This document shows, one piece after another, positions 8,986 through 18,728 of a DNA stretch of 64,000 nucleotides (position 1 is its first letter; every line of letters begins with the position of its first letter). The DNA is from Bradyrhizobium sp. GTDB lineage: Bacteria; Pseudomonadota; Alphaproteobacteria; Rhizobiales; Xanthobacteraceae. The DNA lies in contig NZ_JAURXB010000079.1 of the NCBI RefSeq assembly GCF_030654605.1, positions 1 through 64,000 on the forward strand, written 5' to 3'. A program made the translations under genes and the position numbers. The notes under the pieces were generated by a model. The model did not search any database. It was given only the letters and a program-made list of their open reading frames with translations, and was not told the DNA's origin.

Positions 8986-10086
8986 ATGGCTGACGTCACG
9001 TTGCGCAAGGTTGTCAAACGTTACGACGAGGTCGAGGCGGTGCGCGGCATCGATCTCGACATCGCCGACCATGAATTCGTCGTGCTGGTGGGACCATCGG
9101 GCTGCGGCAAGTCGACCACGCTGCGGATGATCGCGGGGCTGGAGGATATCACCGACGGCGATATCATGATCGGGGGCGACGTCGTCAACGACGTGCCGCC
9201 GAAGGATCGCGACATCGCCATGGTGTTCCAGAACTACGCGCTCTATCCGCATATGACGGTGGCGGAGAACATGTCGTTCGGACTGCGGCTGAAGCGCTAT
9301 CCGAAAGCCGAGATCAAGACCCGGGTCGACGAAGCCGCCCGCATGCTGGATATCGTCGAACTGGTCGACCGCAAGCCGAAGCAGCTGTCCGGCGGCCAGC
9401 GCCAGCGCGTCGCGATGGGCCGCGCCATCGTGCGAAACCCCAAGGTGTTTCTGTTCGACGAGCCGTTGTCGAATCTCGACGCCAAATTGCGGGTGCAAAT
9501 GCGGATCGAGATCAAGAAGGTGCACCAGAAGGTCCGCACCACCACCGTCTACGTCACCCACGACCAGGTCGAGGCGATGACGCTCGCCGACCGGGTCGTG
9601 GTCATGAACAATGGCCGGATCGAGCAGATCGGGACCCCGAACGAACTCTATCACAACCCGGCCACGCGCTTCGTCGCCGGCTTCATCGGTTCGCCGGCGA
9701 TGAATTTCATGGCCTGCCGGCTGGAGGACGTCGGCGGCAAGATGCACATCCGCCTGACCGACAGCATCGCCTTCCCGCTGCCGCCGGCCCGCGCCGAGCG
9801 TTACAAGAACGTGTCGCGGACCGACAGGCTGCAGCTCGGCCTGCGCCCCGAACACATCACCGAAGCCAGTCCGCACGCGGAGCCCGGCGTCGAGAACTTC
9901 GATGCGGTACTTGATGTGATCGAACCGATGGGCATGGAGACGATGATTTATTTCATCATGGAGGGTGTCGAGATCTGCGGTCGGGTCAATCCCAACGCCG
10001 ACGCGCGCGCGGGCGCCCCGATGCGATTGGCGATAGACCTCAACAATATGCACCTGCTAAATGAGGCCACAGGCGCCGTCATTTGA
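8986..10086 (+). CDS. ABC transporter ATP-binding protein (MalK/UgpC type)
   Basis: 366 residues. Walker A is GPSGCGKST, the Q-loop is in VFQNYALYP, the signature is [15 protein letters not shown], Walker B is [12 protein letters not shown] and the switch histidine is in VYVTHDQ. The C-terminal ~130 residues form the regulatory TOBE/MalK-like domain (GLRPEHI, ending with [13 protein letters not shown]). The ATG at 8986 was preferred over a TTG at 8977 that overlaps the permease stop. It energises the two permeases encoded just upstream. Confidence 0.92.
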   Translation: MADVTLRKVVKRYDEVEAVRGIDLDIADHEFVVLVGPSGCGKSTTLRMIAGLEDITDGDIMIGGDVVNDVPPKDRDIAMVFQNYALYPHMTVAENMSFGLRLKRYPKAEIKTRVDEAARMLDIVELVDRKPKQLSGGQRQRVAMGRAIVRNPKVFLFDEPLSNLDAKLRVQMRIEIKKVHQKVRTTTVYVTHDQVEAMTLADRVVVMNNGRIEQIGTPNELYHNPATRFVAGFIGSPAMNFMACRLEDVGGKMHIRLTDSIAFPLPPARAERYKNVSRTDRLQLGLRPEHITEASPHAEPGVENFDAVLDVIEPMGMETMIYFIMEGVEICGRVNPNADARAGAPMRLAIDLNNMHLLNEATGAVI

Positions 10087-10122
10087 CGACCGCACGACGA
10101 GAAACGCAGCAGGGGCACGCGA

Positions 10123-11112
10123 ATGACGACCAACAAGAAGAAAATCTTCATCACTGAATCGTTTTCGCAGGCCGGAAGAGTTCTGCTGCAGGCACGCGAC
10201 GACCTCGACCTCGTCGAATTCCCGAACATGATTTCCGCCGGGGATTTCGAGGCCAAGCTCAGGGAGCATGCGCCGGTCCATGGCGTCGCGCTCGGCGCCA
10301 CCCGGTTCGGCGAACCGGAGCTGGAGGCCTCCGGCGACATGAAGGTGGTGACCCGGATCGGCGTCGGTTTCGACGCCGTCGACGTTCCCGCGCTGAGCCG
10401 CCGCAAGGTCCCGCTGATGGTCGCGGGCACCGCGAATTCGCCGTCGGTTGCCGAACAGGCGCTGTTCATGATGCTGACCCTGGCCAAGCGCGCGGTCGAA
10501 ATGCACTCCATCGTCAAGGACGGAAAATGGGCCAGCCGGCTCGGCATGTTGCCCTACGACCTCTACGGCAAGACCGTGCTGATCATAGGCTTCGGCCGCA
10601 TCGGCACGCGCACCGCCAAGCGCTGCCTGGCCATGGAAATGAACGTCCTGATCTACGACCCCTACAAGCCCGCCGCCGAAATTGCGGCCGCCGGCTGCGA
10701 GCCGATCGCCGATCTCGATGCGGCGCTGCCGCGCGCCGATTTTGTCAGCATTCACTGTCCGAAGAACCCCGAGACCGTCGGGATGTTCAACGCGGCGCGG
10801 CTGGCGCGCATGAAGCCGACCGCCTACCTGATCAACACCGCGCGCGGCGGCATCATCGACGAGCCGGCGCTGTATGACGTGCTGTCGTCCGGCAAGCTTG
10901 CCGGCGCGGGTCTCGACGTGTTCGAGCAGGAGCCGCCGCCGTCCGGCCATTCGCTGTTCGCGCTTCCCAATGTCATCATGGCGCCGCACGTGGCGGGTGT
11001 GACGCGGGAGGCGGTCGACCGGATGAGCGAGCAAACCGCCCGCAATATCCTGAGCGCGCTCGACGGCCAGCCGCTGCGCCAGAACGTCATCAACCAGGAC
11101 GTGCTCGGCTGA
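10123..11112 (+). CDS. D-2-hydroxyacid dehydrogenase, NAD-dependent
   Basis: 329 residues. The NAD-binding motif is GFGRIGTRTAKRC near residue 153. The three catalytic elements of the family are visible: Arg in NTARGGIIDE, Glu in LDVFEQEPPP and His in MAPHVAGVT. It is related to phosphoglycerate and hydroxypyruvate dehydrogenases, but it lacks a C-terminal ACT domain and is therefore unlikely to be SerA. It lies 36 bases after the ATPase gene, so it probably belongs to the same operon and oxidises or reduces a product of the imported compound. Confidence 0.85.
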   Translation: MTTNKKKIFITESFSQAGRVLLQARDDLDLVEFPNMISAGDFEAKLREHAPVHGVALGATRFGEPELEASGDMKVVTRIGVGFDAVDVPALSRRKVPLMVAGTANSPSVAEQALFMMLTLAKRAVEMHSIVKDGKWASRLGMLPYDLYGKTVLIIGFGRIGTRTAKRCLAMEMNVLIYDPYKPAAEIAAAGCEPIADLDAALPRADFVSIHCPKNPETVGMFNAARLARMKPTAYLINTARGGIIDEPALYDVLSSGKLAGAGLDVFEQEPPPSGHSLFALPNVIMAPHVAGVTREAVDRMSEQTARNILSALDGQPLRQNVINQDVLG

Positions 11113-11173
11113 GCTGGGTGCGACCGCGTCCGACCTGAATGAAACGCTTCGGCACTTCCCCACGGATATCCGC

Positions 11174-12598
11174 ATGGCTTTCAAGGAATACGGCAACTAT
11201 GACGGGATCGGCCTCGCCGATCTCGTCCGCAAGAAGCAGGTCAGCGCCACCGAGCTGCTGGACGAGGCGATCGCCCGCACCGCCAGGGTCGATCCACAGA
11301 TCAACGCGGTCGTGGTCAAGCATTACGACGATGCGAAGCGGCAGATCGACAAGGGGCTGGCCGATGGTCCCTTCACCGGCGTGCCGTTTCTGCTCAAGGA
11401 TCTGGAACTGCTCGAGGGCACGCGGACCACCTTTGGCGCCAGCATCTACAAGAACAATGTTGCCAACCACAGCGGCACCCTCGCCCAGCGCTTCCTCGAC
11501 GCCGGCCTCGCGATCTTCGGCAAGACCTCCAGTCCGGAGTTCGGTCTGATGCCGACCACCGAGTCGCGCCTGTTCGGGCCGACCCGCAATCCGTGGAATC
11601 TGGCGCATTCGTCGGGCGGCTCATCCGGCGGCGCCGCCGCGGCGGTCGCGGCGCGCATACTGCCGGTCGCGCATGCCAGCGACGGCGGCGGCTCGATCCG
11701 GATTCCGGCCTCCGCATCCGGCGTGTTCGGGTTGAAGCCGACCCGGGCGCGCACCCCGCTCGGGCCCGATCGGGGCGAAGGCTGGGGCGGATTTTCCTGC
11801 GGCCATGTCGTCAGCATCAGCGTGCGCGACAGTGCGGCGATGCTGGATGCGATTCACGGGCCTGAAACGTCGAGCCCCTATGTGGCGCCGCAGCCCGAGC
11901 GGCCCTTCCTCGAGGAAGTCGGCCGCGATCCCGGCCGCTTGCGCATTGCCTTCACCGACAAGTCGCCGTATGGCGACGCCATCGATCCGGAAATCGCCGC
12001 GGCGACGCGCGAGATCGCAGCGCTGCTCGCCGGCCTCGGCCATCACGTCGAGGAACGCGCGCCGGTGCTGGCCGCCGATCCGGCGGTGGTGATGTCGACC
12101 ATCGTGGCCGCCAACACCGCGCTGACGGTGCGGCTTGCCGAGCAGCTCTTCGGCCGCGCCATGACTTCAGACGATTTCGAAGTGTTGACGCTGGCGAGCG
12201 CGCATAACGCGCAAAAGGCGACATCAACCGACTATGTCGCCGCGCAACTTGCCGCGTTCCAGATTTCGCGCGCCCTCGCCACGTTCTTCGAGCGCTGCGA
12301 TGTGCTGCTGTGCCCGACGCTCTGTTCGCCGCCGCTGCGGATCGGCGAACTCAATACGATGTCGGAGGATCTGTCGCATATCGCCCCGATCCTGCGGCGC
12401 TACATGCCAGCGACGGCCATGTTCAACATGTCCGGCCAGCCTGCGATGTCGGTGCCGCTGGCATGGAATGCGGCCGGATTGCCGCTCGGCATGATGTTTT
12501 CCGCACGCTTCGGCGACGAAGCAACCTTGTTCCGCCTGGCGGCTCAACTGGAGCAGGCGCGGCCCTGGAAGGGCAAATTGCCTCCGGTTTGCGCGTAA
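11174..12598 (+). CDS. Amidase (amidase-signature family)
   Basis: 474 residues. The Ser-cisSer-Lys triad can be placed: Lys in VPFLLKDLE (near residue 75), and the serines in SSGGSSGGAAAAVAA and ASDGGGSIRIPAS. Length is normal for the family, which hydrolyses amides such as acetamide, aryl amides or amino-acid amides. It is the last gene of the ABC operon, 61 bases after the dehydrogenase. It could process an imported amide in the cytoplasm; no signal peptide is seen. GatA is excluded by the absence of gatB/gatC neighbours. Confidence 0.85.
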   Translation: MAFKEYGNYDGIGLADLVRKKQVSATELLDEAIARTARVDPQINAVVVKHYDDAKRQIDKGLADGPFTGVPFLLKDLELLEGTRTTFGASIYKNNVANHSGTLAQRFLDAGLAIFGKTSSPEFGLMPTTESRLFGPTRNPWNLAHSSGGSSGGAAAAVAARILPVAHASDGGGSIRIPASASGVFGLKPTRARTPLGPDRGEGWGGFSCGHVVSISVRDSAAMLDAIHGPETSSPYVAPQPERPFLEEVGRDPGRLRIAFTDKSPYGDAIDPEIAAATREIAALLAGLGHHVEERAPVLAADPAVVMSTIVAANTALTVRLAEQLFGRAMTSDDFEVLTLASAHNAQKATSTDYVAAQLAAFQISRALATFFERCDVLLCPTLCSPPLRIGELNTMSEDLSHIAPILRRYMPATAMFNMSGQPAMSVPLAWNAAGLPLGMMFSARFGDEATLFRLAAQLEQARPWKGKLPPVCA

Positions 12599-12701
12599 AC
12601 TGACAAAACTCAGCCTCATTCAGGAGCGAGGAAGGGAACTCGGCGCTGGCAGCGGAGTTCCGCCTGTTCGCCTGTTCACGGAAAGCCGGAGGCTTCAAAT
12701 C

Positions 12702-13133
12702 TTGAATCAAAGCGACCCGACCGATCATGCGCTGGCGGCCATTGCCAGCATTCTCGATCATCCGGAAACCCAACGCGAGCCGGAGATATCGGCGGGACCG
12801 GAGAAATCGGCGGTGGAGGATCGGCCCGTTGTGCCTGTTGCGCCCGAGCCGATCGAGGCTGAGGGCTATTCGAAAATCGGCCCCGGCCCGATGGCTGCGA
12901 TCCGCTTCAGGTGGACGGTTCGCCGCGAGGCCAATGACGAATATTTTGTCGACGAGACGATCGGCGAGAATTCCGCGCCGGTTGTCAGCGGACCGTTGGC
13001 GCCGGATGAAGCGATCAGGTTTGTGGACAATCGCGCGAGCGAGGCGCGGCAGCGCTTCGAGCAGATCCGAAGCGAAATGTCCGGACGCGCCGCCGCGGCG
13101 AATTTGGTCCGCAAGGACGTCGGCGAAATGTAA
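12702..13133 (+). CDS. Hypothetical protein (143 aa), TTG start
   Basis: Starts at TTG 12702 with GGAGG nine bases upstream; no ATG or GTG start is equally well placed. The N-terminal half is acidic and proline-rich (low complexity). The C-terminal half is more ordered: GPMAAIRFRWTVRREANDEY, then a helical tail with Arg/Glu. No known domain. Cytoplasmic, as far as can be seen. Confidence 0.6.
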   Translation: MNQSDPTDHALAAIASILDHPETQREPEISAGPEKSAVEDRPVVPVAPEPIEAEGYSKIGPGPMAAIRFRWTVRREANDEYFVDETIGENSAPVVSGPLAPDEAIRFVDNRASEARQRFEQIRSEMSGRAAAANLVRKDVGEM

Positions 13134-13168
13134 TTTTCGGGCGCCGGAGGGAGGCCGGCGCCAAAATT
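13134..13168. terminator. Hairpin after the 143-aa gene
   Basis: GGCGCCGG (13140-13147) pairs with CCGGCGCC (13155-13162) around a 7-base loop. The flanking AATTTT and AAAATT can extend the stem, which gives terminator character in both directions. Confidence 0.5.
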
Positions 13169-13329
13169 GACCGTGTCCGTCGCCGTCACCTAAACTGGCT
13201 GCTCAAACGCCTATTGAACCAAATCTGTTAGCCCACGACTCATTGCCATGAAAGTGATGTAGGTCACGTTGCAGGAGACTGTCGCAACGTACGGTGAATA
13301 CTGAGGTTTCACCTGTTCAGGAGGTCTTG

Positions 13330-14139
13330 ATGAGAACGCTTTTTGTGATCGCCGCATTTGTGCTGGCAAGCACCGCCGCGCAGGCCCAGTACACCTTCGA
13401 TTACGGCGGACGCACCATTACCATTGATCCCGATCGCGGCACGGTTTCGATCCCGGGCGTCTACGACAACACCGGAAAGAAAGCCAAACGCTCGCGCGAC
13501 GACCAGGACAGCGACCGGTTGCGCAAACAGCCGCCGCAGCAAGCGAAGAGCGATCCACAAGCACCGGCCGCCGCATCTGCGCCGGCCCAACAGGCTCCGG
13601 CGCCCGCGACCACCGCAATCGAGCCTGCGCCGGCTCCCGTGGCTGCTGCACCCGCAACCGCCGCAGTGGCTCCCGCCGCGACCGCGACCCAGCCTCCCCC
13701 CAGCGCGCCCGTGCCGCAGGCCCAGCCGGATCCGCCGACCCGTGCTGCTGCGCAGCCGGCCCCCGCACCTGTCGCTGCGACGGCTCCCGCGGCGCCCGCC
13801 CAGGCACCTGCTCCGCAGCCGCAGGCAGCCGCCGCGGCCAACTCGCCGCTCGGCGTGTGGCTGACCGAAGAGAAGGAAGGCAAGGTCCGGATCGAGCAAT
13901 GCGGCCCCAACCTCTGCGGGTATTCCGTCGACGCCAAGTCGAACCAGAACGGCGAACAGGTCCTGATCAACATGAAGCCCGCCAAGGACGCCAAGTGGAG
14001 CGGACGGATTCTGGATCCGAGCAGCGGCAGCACTTATGATTCGACGATCGCACTGAAAGGGTCGGACCGGCTGCGCGTTCAGGGCTGCGCTTTCGGCGGC
14101 ATGTTCTGCGGCGGCCAGACCTGGAGCCGGTTGAACTAG
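13330..14139 (+). CDS. Secreted DUF2147-type protein with long Ala/Pro linker
   Basis: 269 residues from the ATG at 13330 (MRTLFVIAAFVLASTAAQA), with AGGAGG just upstream. After the signal peptide comes a short N-terminal segment (FDYGGRTITIDPDRGTVSIP), a low-complexity Ala/Pro linker of about 110 residues, and a C-terminal DUF2147-like domain beginning SPLGVWLTEEKEGKVRIEQC and ending CAFGGMFCGGQTWSR. Such domains are beta-barrel-like and periplasmic; their role is not established. A second DUF2147 protein in the window (61200) has the opposite order, with the low-complexity part at the C-terminus. Confidence 0.75.
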   Translation: MRTLFVIAAFVLASTAAQAQYTFDYGGRTITIDPDRGTVSIPGVYDNTGKKAKRSRDDQDSDRLRKQPPQQAKSDPQAPAAASAPAQQAPAPATTAIEPAPAPVAAAPATAAVAPAATATQPPPSAPVPQAQPDPPTRAAAQPAPAPVAATAPAAPAQAPAPQPQAAAAANSPLGVWLTEEKEGKVRIEQCGPNLCGYSVDAKSNQNGEQVLINMKPAKDAKWSGRILDPSSGSTYDSTIALKGSDRLRVQGCAFGGMFCGGQTWSRLN

Positions 14140-14314
14140 GCTGCGCTCGTGTCCCGGACGCTGTGCAGTGCCTCTTCGGCGGTGCACCGCAGGGCCGGGA
14201 CCCACGCATCACCCACAGAAGATGGCCCCGGCTCAGCAGCGCACCGCCATAGCGCGTCGAAGACGCGCGTGAACGCGCTTATGGCGCTGCGCTGCGTCCG
14301 GGGCACGCAGTTAA

Positions 14315-14719
14315 TCACCCGACCTTCGCCGCATATTCCGCGTCGGTCACCGGCTCCATCCAGTTGACGAAACTTCCGTCCAGCGCTTCCTGCATCGCAA
14401 CGTGGGTCATGCCGTTGGTCGGTGATGCGCCATGCCAATGCTTTTCACCGGCGGGAATCCACACCACGTCGCCCGGCCGTATCTCATGGATCGGGCCGCC
14501 CTTGGTCTGGACCCGGCCGACACCTGCGAGGACGTAAAGCGTCTGCCCCAGCGGATGCGTATGCCAATTGGTCCGCGCGCCCGGCTCGAAGGAGACGCGG
14601 TTCGAGGCGACCCGCGCCGGGGCCTCGGTGGCGATGATCGGATCCTGCCAGACCGTGCCGGTGAAATGCTCCTTGGGCGCCCGGCGTGTCGGTCGCGATC
14701 CCGCGAGATAGATATCCAT
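14315..14719 (-). CDS. Cupin-domain protein
   Basis: 134 residues forming one cupin barrel. Motif 1 is GARTNWHTHPLGQTLYVLAG, with the metal-binding His pair and Gln/Glu position. Motif 2 is PGDVVWIPAGEKHWHGA. A metal-dependent small enzyme or sensor is likely; similar proteins are often annotated as carboxymuconolactone-decarboxylase-associated cupins. It is 41 bases downstream of the RraA-like gene on the same strand, so the two probably form an operon. Confidence 0.8.
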   Translation of the reverse strand: MDIYLAGSRPTRRAPKEHFTGTVWQDPIIATEAPARVASNRVSFEPGARTNWHTHPLGQTLYVLAGVGRVQTKGGPIHEIRPGDVVWIPAGEKHWHGASPTNGMTHVAMQEALDGSFVNWMEPVTDAEYAAKVG

Positions 14720-14760
14720 GGAGTCCTCCTTGTGGCCGACGCTTTATCGTTGCGCCCTGA

Positions 14761-15459
14761 TTATTTCTTCGAAGCGGCGTAGCGCGCCTTGGTCTCGGCG
14801 TTCATGGGATAGAGGCCCGGCAATACCGCGCCGGCATTCACCTGATCGACGATCCAGGCTTCCATGCGCTCCTGCTCAGCGCCTTCGGCCAGAATGAGGT
14901 CGAGGAATGCCGCCGGGATTACCACGGCGCCGTCCTGGTCGGCGACGATGATGTCATTCGGGAAGATCGCGACGCCGCCGCAGCCGATCGGCTCGCCCCA
15001 GCCGACGAACGTCAGCCCGGCGACCGAGGGCGGTGCCGCAAAACCGTCGCACCACACCGGCAGGCCGGTGCCGAGCACGCCCTCGAGATCGCGCACCACG
15101 CCGTCGGTCACCAGCGCCGCCACGCCGCGCTTGGCCATGCGGGCGCACAGGATGTCGCCGAAGATGCCGGCGTCGGTGACGCCCATGGCGTCGACCACCG
15201 CGATGCAGCCTTCGGGCATGGCCTCGATCGCGGTCCGGGTCGAGATCGGCGACGACCACGATTCCGGCGTCGCCAGATCCTCCCGCGCCGGCACGAAACG
15301 CAGCGTAAAGGCCGGCCCTACCAGCCGGGGCTGTCCCGGCCGCAGCGGTCGCGAACCCCGCATCCAGACGTTCCGCAGGCCCTTCTTGAGCAGAACCGTG
15401 GTGATGGTGGCGGTGGACACGCGCGACAGGGTCGCGATCGCTTCAGGGGTCAGGGACAT
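14761..15459 (-). CDS. RraA-like / HMG-aldolase family protein
   Basis: 232 residues from the ATG at 15459 (MSLTPEAIATLSRVSTATIT); longer in-frame starts exist up to 15567 but add a Pro/Arg-rich extension not expected in the family. Core motifs are GCIAVVDAMG, GIFGDILCARMAKRG, TDGVVRDLEG and PNDIIVADQDGAVVIP. The family covers the RNase E regulator RraA and class II 4-hydroxy-4-methyl-2-oxoglutarate/oxaloacetate aldolases. The GD-x20-RD spacing (GDILCARM...TDGVVRD) fits the aldolase type. With the cupin gene it suggests small-acid catabolism. Confidence 0.75.
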   Translation of the reverse strand: MSLTPEAIATLSRVSTATITTVLLKKGLRNVWMRGSRPLRPGQPRLVGPAFTLRFVPAREDLATPESWSSPISTRTAIEAMPEGCIAVVDAMGVTDAGIFGDILCARMAKRGVAALVTDGVVRDLEGVLGTGLPVWCDGFAAPPSVAGLTFVGWGEPIGCGGVAIFPNDIIVADQDGAVVIPAAFLDLILAEGAEQERMEAWIVDQVNAGAVLPGLYPMNAETKARYAASKK

Positions 15460-15685
15460 CGAGAAATCGGCTCCGGTCGGGATTGATGGGCGGCGCATCT
15501 TGCGGGGCCCGGCCATCGCGTCAAGTGGCGTTGGCTGGGGGTCTGCATCGCGCGGTGCGATCATCACCTCTTATCACAGGTGTGCGGATTAATTTATTGA
15601 ACTTGCAGGCTGATTTGCGCGAAGCGAATTCCACTCCAGCGCAAAACACGCTAGAGCATGATATCCGCCGAAGAGTCATGAGGTC

Positions 15686-16417
15686 ATGTCCGCGACGCTC
15701 CCCCCGCCCCGTCTTTTGCCCAGTGGCGACAGCGCCATCACGGTGGAATTCAGCCGTAACATCGATGACGCGGCCAACCAGCGCGTGCTGGCGCTCGATC
15801 GCACGATCGCGCGTGAGCCGATCGCCGGCGTGACCGAGACGGTGCCGACCTATCGGTCCCTGCTGGTGCATTACGATCCCGTGCAGATCGGTTTCGACGC
15901 GCTGAGCGGGCAACTGGTGGCACTGGCGCGGCTGCCGGTTCCGCCGGTCACCACAACCCGGCGCTGGCGCATTCCCGTGGTCTATGGCGGCGAGCACGGC
16001 ATCGATCTCGAGGACGTCGCCAAAGCGCTGAACACCACGCCCGACGATATCGTGGCGCGGCATGTCGCCGGCGATTACCGGGTCGCCATGATCGGCTTTA
16101 CGCCGGGTTGGTCCTATCTCAGCGGGTTGGAAAAATCGCTGCACATGTCGCGGCGGCAAAATCCGCGGTTGTTGACGCCGGCCGGCACGATCTCGATCGG
16201 AGGTGTGCAGACCGGCGTGCAGTGTCTCGCCGGACCGAGCGGCTGGCATCTGTTGGGACGGACGCCGGTCCGTACCTATCAGTTGCATCGCGACCCCACC
16301 TTCCTGCTGGAACCCGGCGACGCCGTCACCTTTGCCGCGGTCGACGCCAAAACCTTCGCGGATCAGGACCGCGCCGCCGAAGCTGGCGAGATAGTCGCTG
16401 AATTGATCGCCGCATGA
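15686..16417 (+). CDS. pxpB: 5-oxoprolinase subunit B (KipI-like)
   Basis: 243 residues with the family signatures GDSAITVEFS, a central IPVVYGGEHGIDLEDVA and the MIGFTPGWSYLSGLE motif, then GTISIGGVQTGVQC. With PxpC it forms the ATP-dependent part of the prokaryotic 5-oxoprolinase, converting pyroglutamate to glutamate in the cytoplasm. Its stop overlaps the start of pxpC (ATGA). The three-gene pxpBCA order supports the assignment. Confidence 0.9.
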   Translation: MSATLPPPRLLPSGDSAITVEFSRNIDDAANQRVLALDRTIAREPIAGVTETVPTYRSLLVHYDPVQIGFDALSGQLVALARLPVPPVTTTRRWRIPVVYGGEHGIDLEDVAKALNTTPDDIVARHVAGDYRVAMIGFTPGWSYLSGLEKSLHMSRRQNPRLLTPAGTISIGGVQTGVQCLAGPSGWHLLGRTPVRTYQLHRDPTFLLEPGDAVTFAAVDAKTFADQDRAAEAGEIVAELIAA

Positions 16418-17439
16418 CCAAGCTCGTGATTTCAGCGATCGGACCCGCAAGCTCGGTGCAGGACGGCGGTCGGCACGGCGCCCAGCGCTACGGGCTGACG
16501 CCGAGCGGCGCGATGGATCGGCTCGCACTGGCCGCGGCGAATGTACTGGCCGGCAACGCACCGATGGCGGCGGCGATCGAGATCGGTCCGTTTGGCGCCG
16601 CGTTCACCGCGCGAGACGGCGCGGTCCGCGTCGCCCTGGCGGGCGCCTCGCGCAATGCCGACATCTCAGGGCATGCCGCGGCATTCAACACCTCCATGAC
16701 GATCGCCGATGGCGAGACGCTGACGCTGGGCTTTGCGCGCGCTGGTTCCTTCAGTTATCTCGCAATAGAGGGCGGCATCGCGGGCGAGCCGACCTTCGGC
16801 AGTCTCGCGGTCAATGCCCGCGCCGGCCTCGGCAGTCCCTATCCGCGCCCGCTGCAGGCCGGCGACGAATTGCAGGTGGCAACCGCCAGCGGCGCGGCCG
16901 AGCGTCGGATCGATCTTCCCGCGGAGACGGAGGCGCCGATCCGCGTCGTGCTGGGTCCGCAGGACGACGAATTCGACGACGCCCAGAAACAACTGTTTCT
17001 GGAGTCGGAGTGGAAGATATCGGCGACCAGCGACCGCATGGGCTACCGGCTCGAAGGCCCCGTGATCAAACATCTGCACGGCCACAACATCGTCTCCGAC
17101 GGCACCGTCAACGGCAGCATCCAGGTGCCCGGCAATGGCGCGCCGATCGTGCTGATGCCCGATCGCGGCACCAGCGGCGGCTACCCCAAGATCGCCACCG
17201 TGATTTCAGCCGATCTCGGGCGGTTCGCCCAGACCCCGGCGGGAAAGCCTTTCCGGTTCAAGGCCGTCAGCATGGCGGAAGCGCAGGCCGAGTACAGGAA
17301 ATCGGCCGAGTTCCTGCGCACCCTGCCCGACCGTGTCCGGCCGATCGAAAACTTTGATCTGAACATCGAAGCGCTGCAAGATGCCAACGTCGCCGGCGCC
17401 GCCGTCAGCGCCGTCGATGCGGCGACATGGTCGCCCTGA
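16414..17439 (+). CDS. pxpC: 5-oxoprolinase subunit C (KipA-like)
   Basis: 341 residues. It begins with [20 protein letters not shown], typical of biotin-dependent carboxyltransferase-like KipA proteins. Family motifs [32 protein letters not shown] and [20 protein letters not shown] are present. Partner of PxpB; the start codon overlaps the pxpB stop. Confidence 0.9.
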   Translation: MTKLVISAIGPASSVQDGGRHGAQRYGLTPSGAMDRLALAAANVLAGNAPMAAAIEIGPFGAAFTARDGAVRVALAGASRNADISGHAAAFNTSMTIADGETLTLGFARAGSFSYLAIEGGIAGEPTFGSLAVNARAGLGSPYPRPLQAGDELQVATASGAAERRIDLPAETEAPIRVVLGPQDDEFDDAQKQLFLESEWKISATSDRMGYRLEGPVIKHLHGHNIVSDGTVNGSIQVPGNGAPIVLMPDRGTSGGYPKIATVISADLGRFAQTPAGKPFRFKAVSMAEAQAEYRKSAEFLRTLPDRVRPIENFDLNIEALQDANVAGAAVSAVDAATWSP

Positions 17440-17458
17440 ACAAAAGCGAGCGAACAAC

Positions 17459-18229
17459 ATGAAGACAGTCGATCTGAATTGCGATCTCGGCGAAGGATTT
17501 GGCGCCTGGGAAATGGGCAATGACGCCGCCATGATCGAGCTGGCCACCTCGGTCAATATCGCCTGCGGCTTCCATGCCGGCGATGCCGACATCATGCGCA
17601 GGACGGTCGACCTTGCGAAGGCGCGCGGCGTCAGCATCGGCGCGCATCCGGGCTACCGCGACCTGCACGGCTTCGGACGGCGGCCGTTTCCCGGCATGAA
17701 GGCGTCGGAGATCGAAAACCTCGTCGCCTACCAGATCGGCGCGCTGCAGGCGATCGCCACCGCGGCCGGTCACAGGGTGACGCACGTCAAGGCGCATGGC
17801 GCGCTGTCCAATGTCGCCTGCGAGGACGACATGACCGCGAAGGCGATCGCCTCCGCCATCAGGGCGGTCGACCCGAACCTGGTGTTCGTGGTGCTCGCCA
17901 ACTCAAAACTGGTGCAGGCCGGCGAAGCCGCCAATTTGCCGATGGTGCACGAAGTATTCGCCGATCGCGCCTATGAAGACGACGGCTCGCTGGTGTCGCG
18001 GCGCAAGCCCGGCGCGGTGTTGCACGACGCAGCAAGAGTCGCCGAGCGCGTGGTGCGCATGGTGCAGGACGGCGCCGTGGTCTCGGTCACCGGCAAGGTG
18101 ATCAAGATGCGCACCGACACCGTGTGCATTCACGGCGACACCCCGGGCGCGGTGGATATCGCGCAAGGCATCCGACAGGCGCTGAAGGCTGCAAAGATCG
18201 ACGTGGCGCCGTTCACGACAGCGGGCTAA
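17459..18229 (+). CDS. pxpA: 5-oxoprolinase subunit A (LamB/YcsF family)
   Basis: 256 residues starting [20 protein letters not shown], the hallmark of the YcsF family. Other conserved segments are [41 protein letters not shown] and [14 protein letters not shown]. An earlier in-frame start at 17381 lies inside pxpC and was rejected. The ATG follows the pxpC stop by 19 bases. Supplies the ring-opening subunit of 5-oxoprolinase. Confidence 0.92.
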   Translation: MKTVDLNCDLGEGFGAWEMGNDAAMIELATSVNIACGFHAGDADIMRRTVDLAKARGVSIGAHPGYRDLHGFGRRPFPGMKASEIENLVAYQIGALQAIATAAGHRVTHVKAHGALSNVACEDDMTAKAIASAIRAVDPNLVFVVLANSKLVQAGEAANLPMVHEVFADRAYEDDGSLVSRRKPGAVLHDAARVAERVVRMVQDGAVVSVTGKVIKMRTDTVCIHGDTPGAVDIAQGIRQALKAAKIDVAPFTTAG

Positions 18230-18241
18230 TCACACCCACCG

Positions 18242-18373
18242 ACCTCATCCTGAGGAGCCGTGCGCTCTTGCGCGCGGCGTCTCGAAGGATGGCAGCAGGC
18301 GATGTGCCGGATGGTTCGAGACGCGCGCCCGGCAACGCAAGCGCGCTGCCGGACGTGCTCCTCACCATGAGGG
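18242..18373. repeat. Dispersed palindromic element (CTCATCCTGAGGAGC type)
   Basis: Inverted ends: ACCTCATCCTGAGGAGC on the left and GCTCCTCACCATGAGGG on the right, about 130 bases apart, with an internal GTCTCGAAGGATG / GGTTCGAGACGC pair. The element follows pxpA directly. I recognise the end sequence as a common Bradyrhizobium/Rhodopseudomonas repeat; copy number cannot be checked here. Confidence 0.75.
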
Positions 18374-18395
18374 AGCGGGATGGCTTGATGGTTTC

Positions 18396-18548
18396 CTAGA
18401 ACGGATGAACCGACAGCGTGCCGAACACCACCGCTGCGATCAGCGCAAGTGAGCCGTAGAGCGCCGCGGTATGAAACCCGGTTCCGGTCTGTCGCGAAAG
18501 CTGGCGCGCGTGCAGGTGCAGGCGGGCCTCCGCCGATAGTTCGCGCAT
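18396..18548 (-). CDS. Small single-span membrane protein (50 aa)
   Basis: ATG at 18548 to TAG at 18396, with GGAGA seven bases upstream. The N-terminal half is charged (RELSAEARLHLHARQLSRQ); the C-terminal half is one membrane helix (YGSLALIAAVVFGTLSV). Predicted inner-membrane protein with a cytoplasmic N-terminus. No family recognised. It is convergent with pxpA across the dispersed repeat. Confidence 0.55.
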   Translation of the reverse strand: MRELSAEARLHLHARQLSRQTGTGFHTAALYGSLALIAAVVFGTLSVHPF

Positions 18549-18659
18549 GGTCGATCTCCAACGCAGCATGGCCCCATAATGAAGGGCTGTTTGCTGCCTG
18601 ATGCAAGATGACCGACAAAATAGCGATGCCGACGTCCAAATGGAGTTCGCTTACAGCCT

Positions 18660-18693
18660 AAAATTCTCCGCCGGGGATTCCGGCGAGAATTTT
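18660..18693. terminator. Terminator downstream of the reductase gene
   Basis: AAAATTCTC-C-GCCGG (18660-18674) pairs with CCGGC-GAGAATTTT (18680-18693) with a single bulged base and a GGATT loop. The U-rich ends suit termination on either strand. It lies 36 bases beyond the stop of the minus-strand reductase gene. Confidence 0.75.
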
Positions 18694-18728
18694 ATTCGCT
18701 GCAATTTGATGCGGATTGACCGGTTCCG

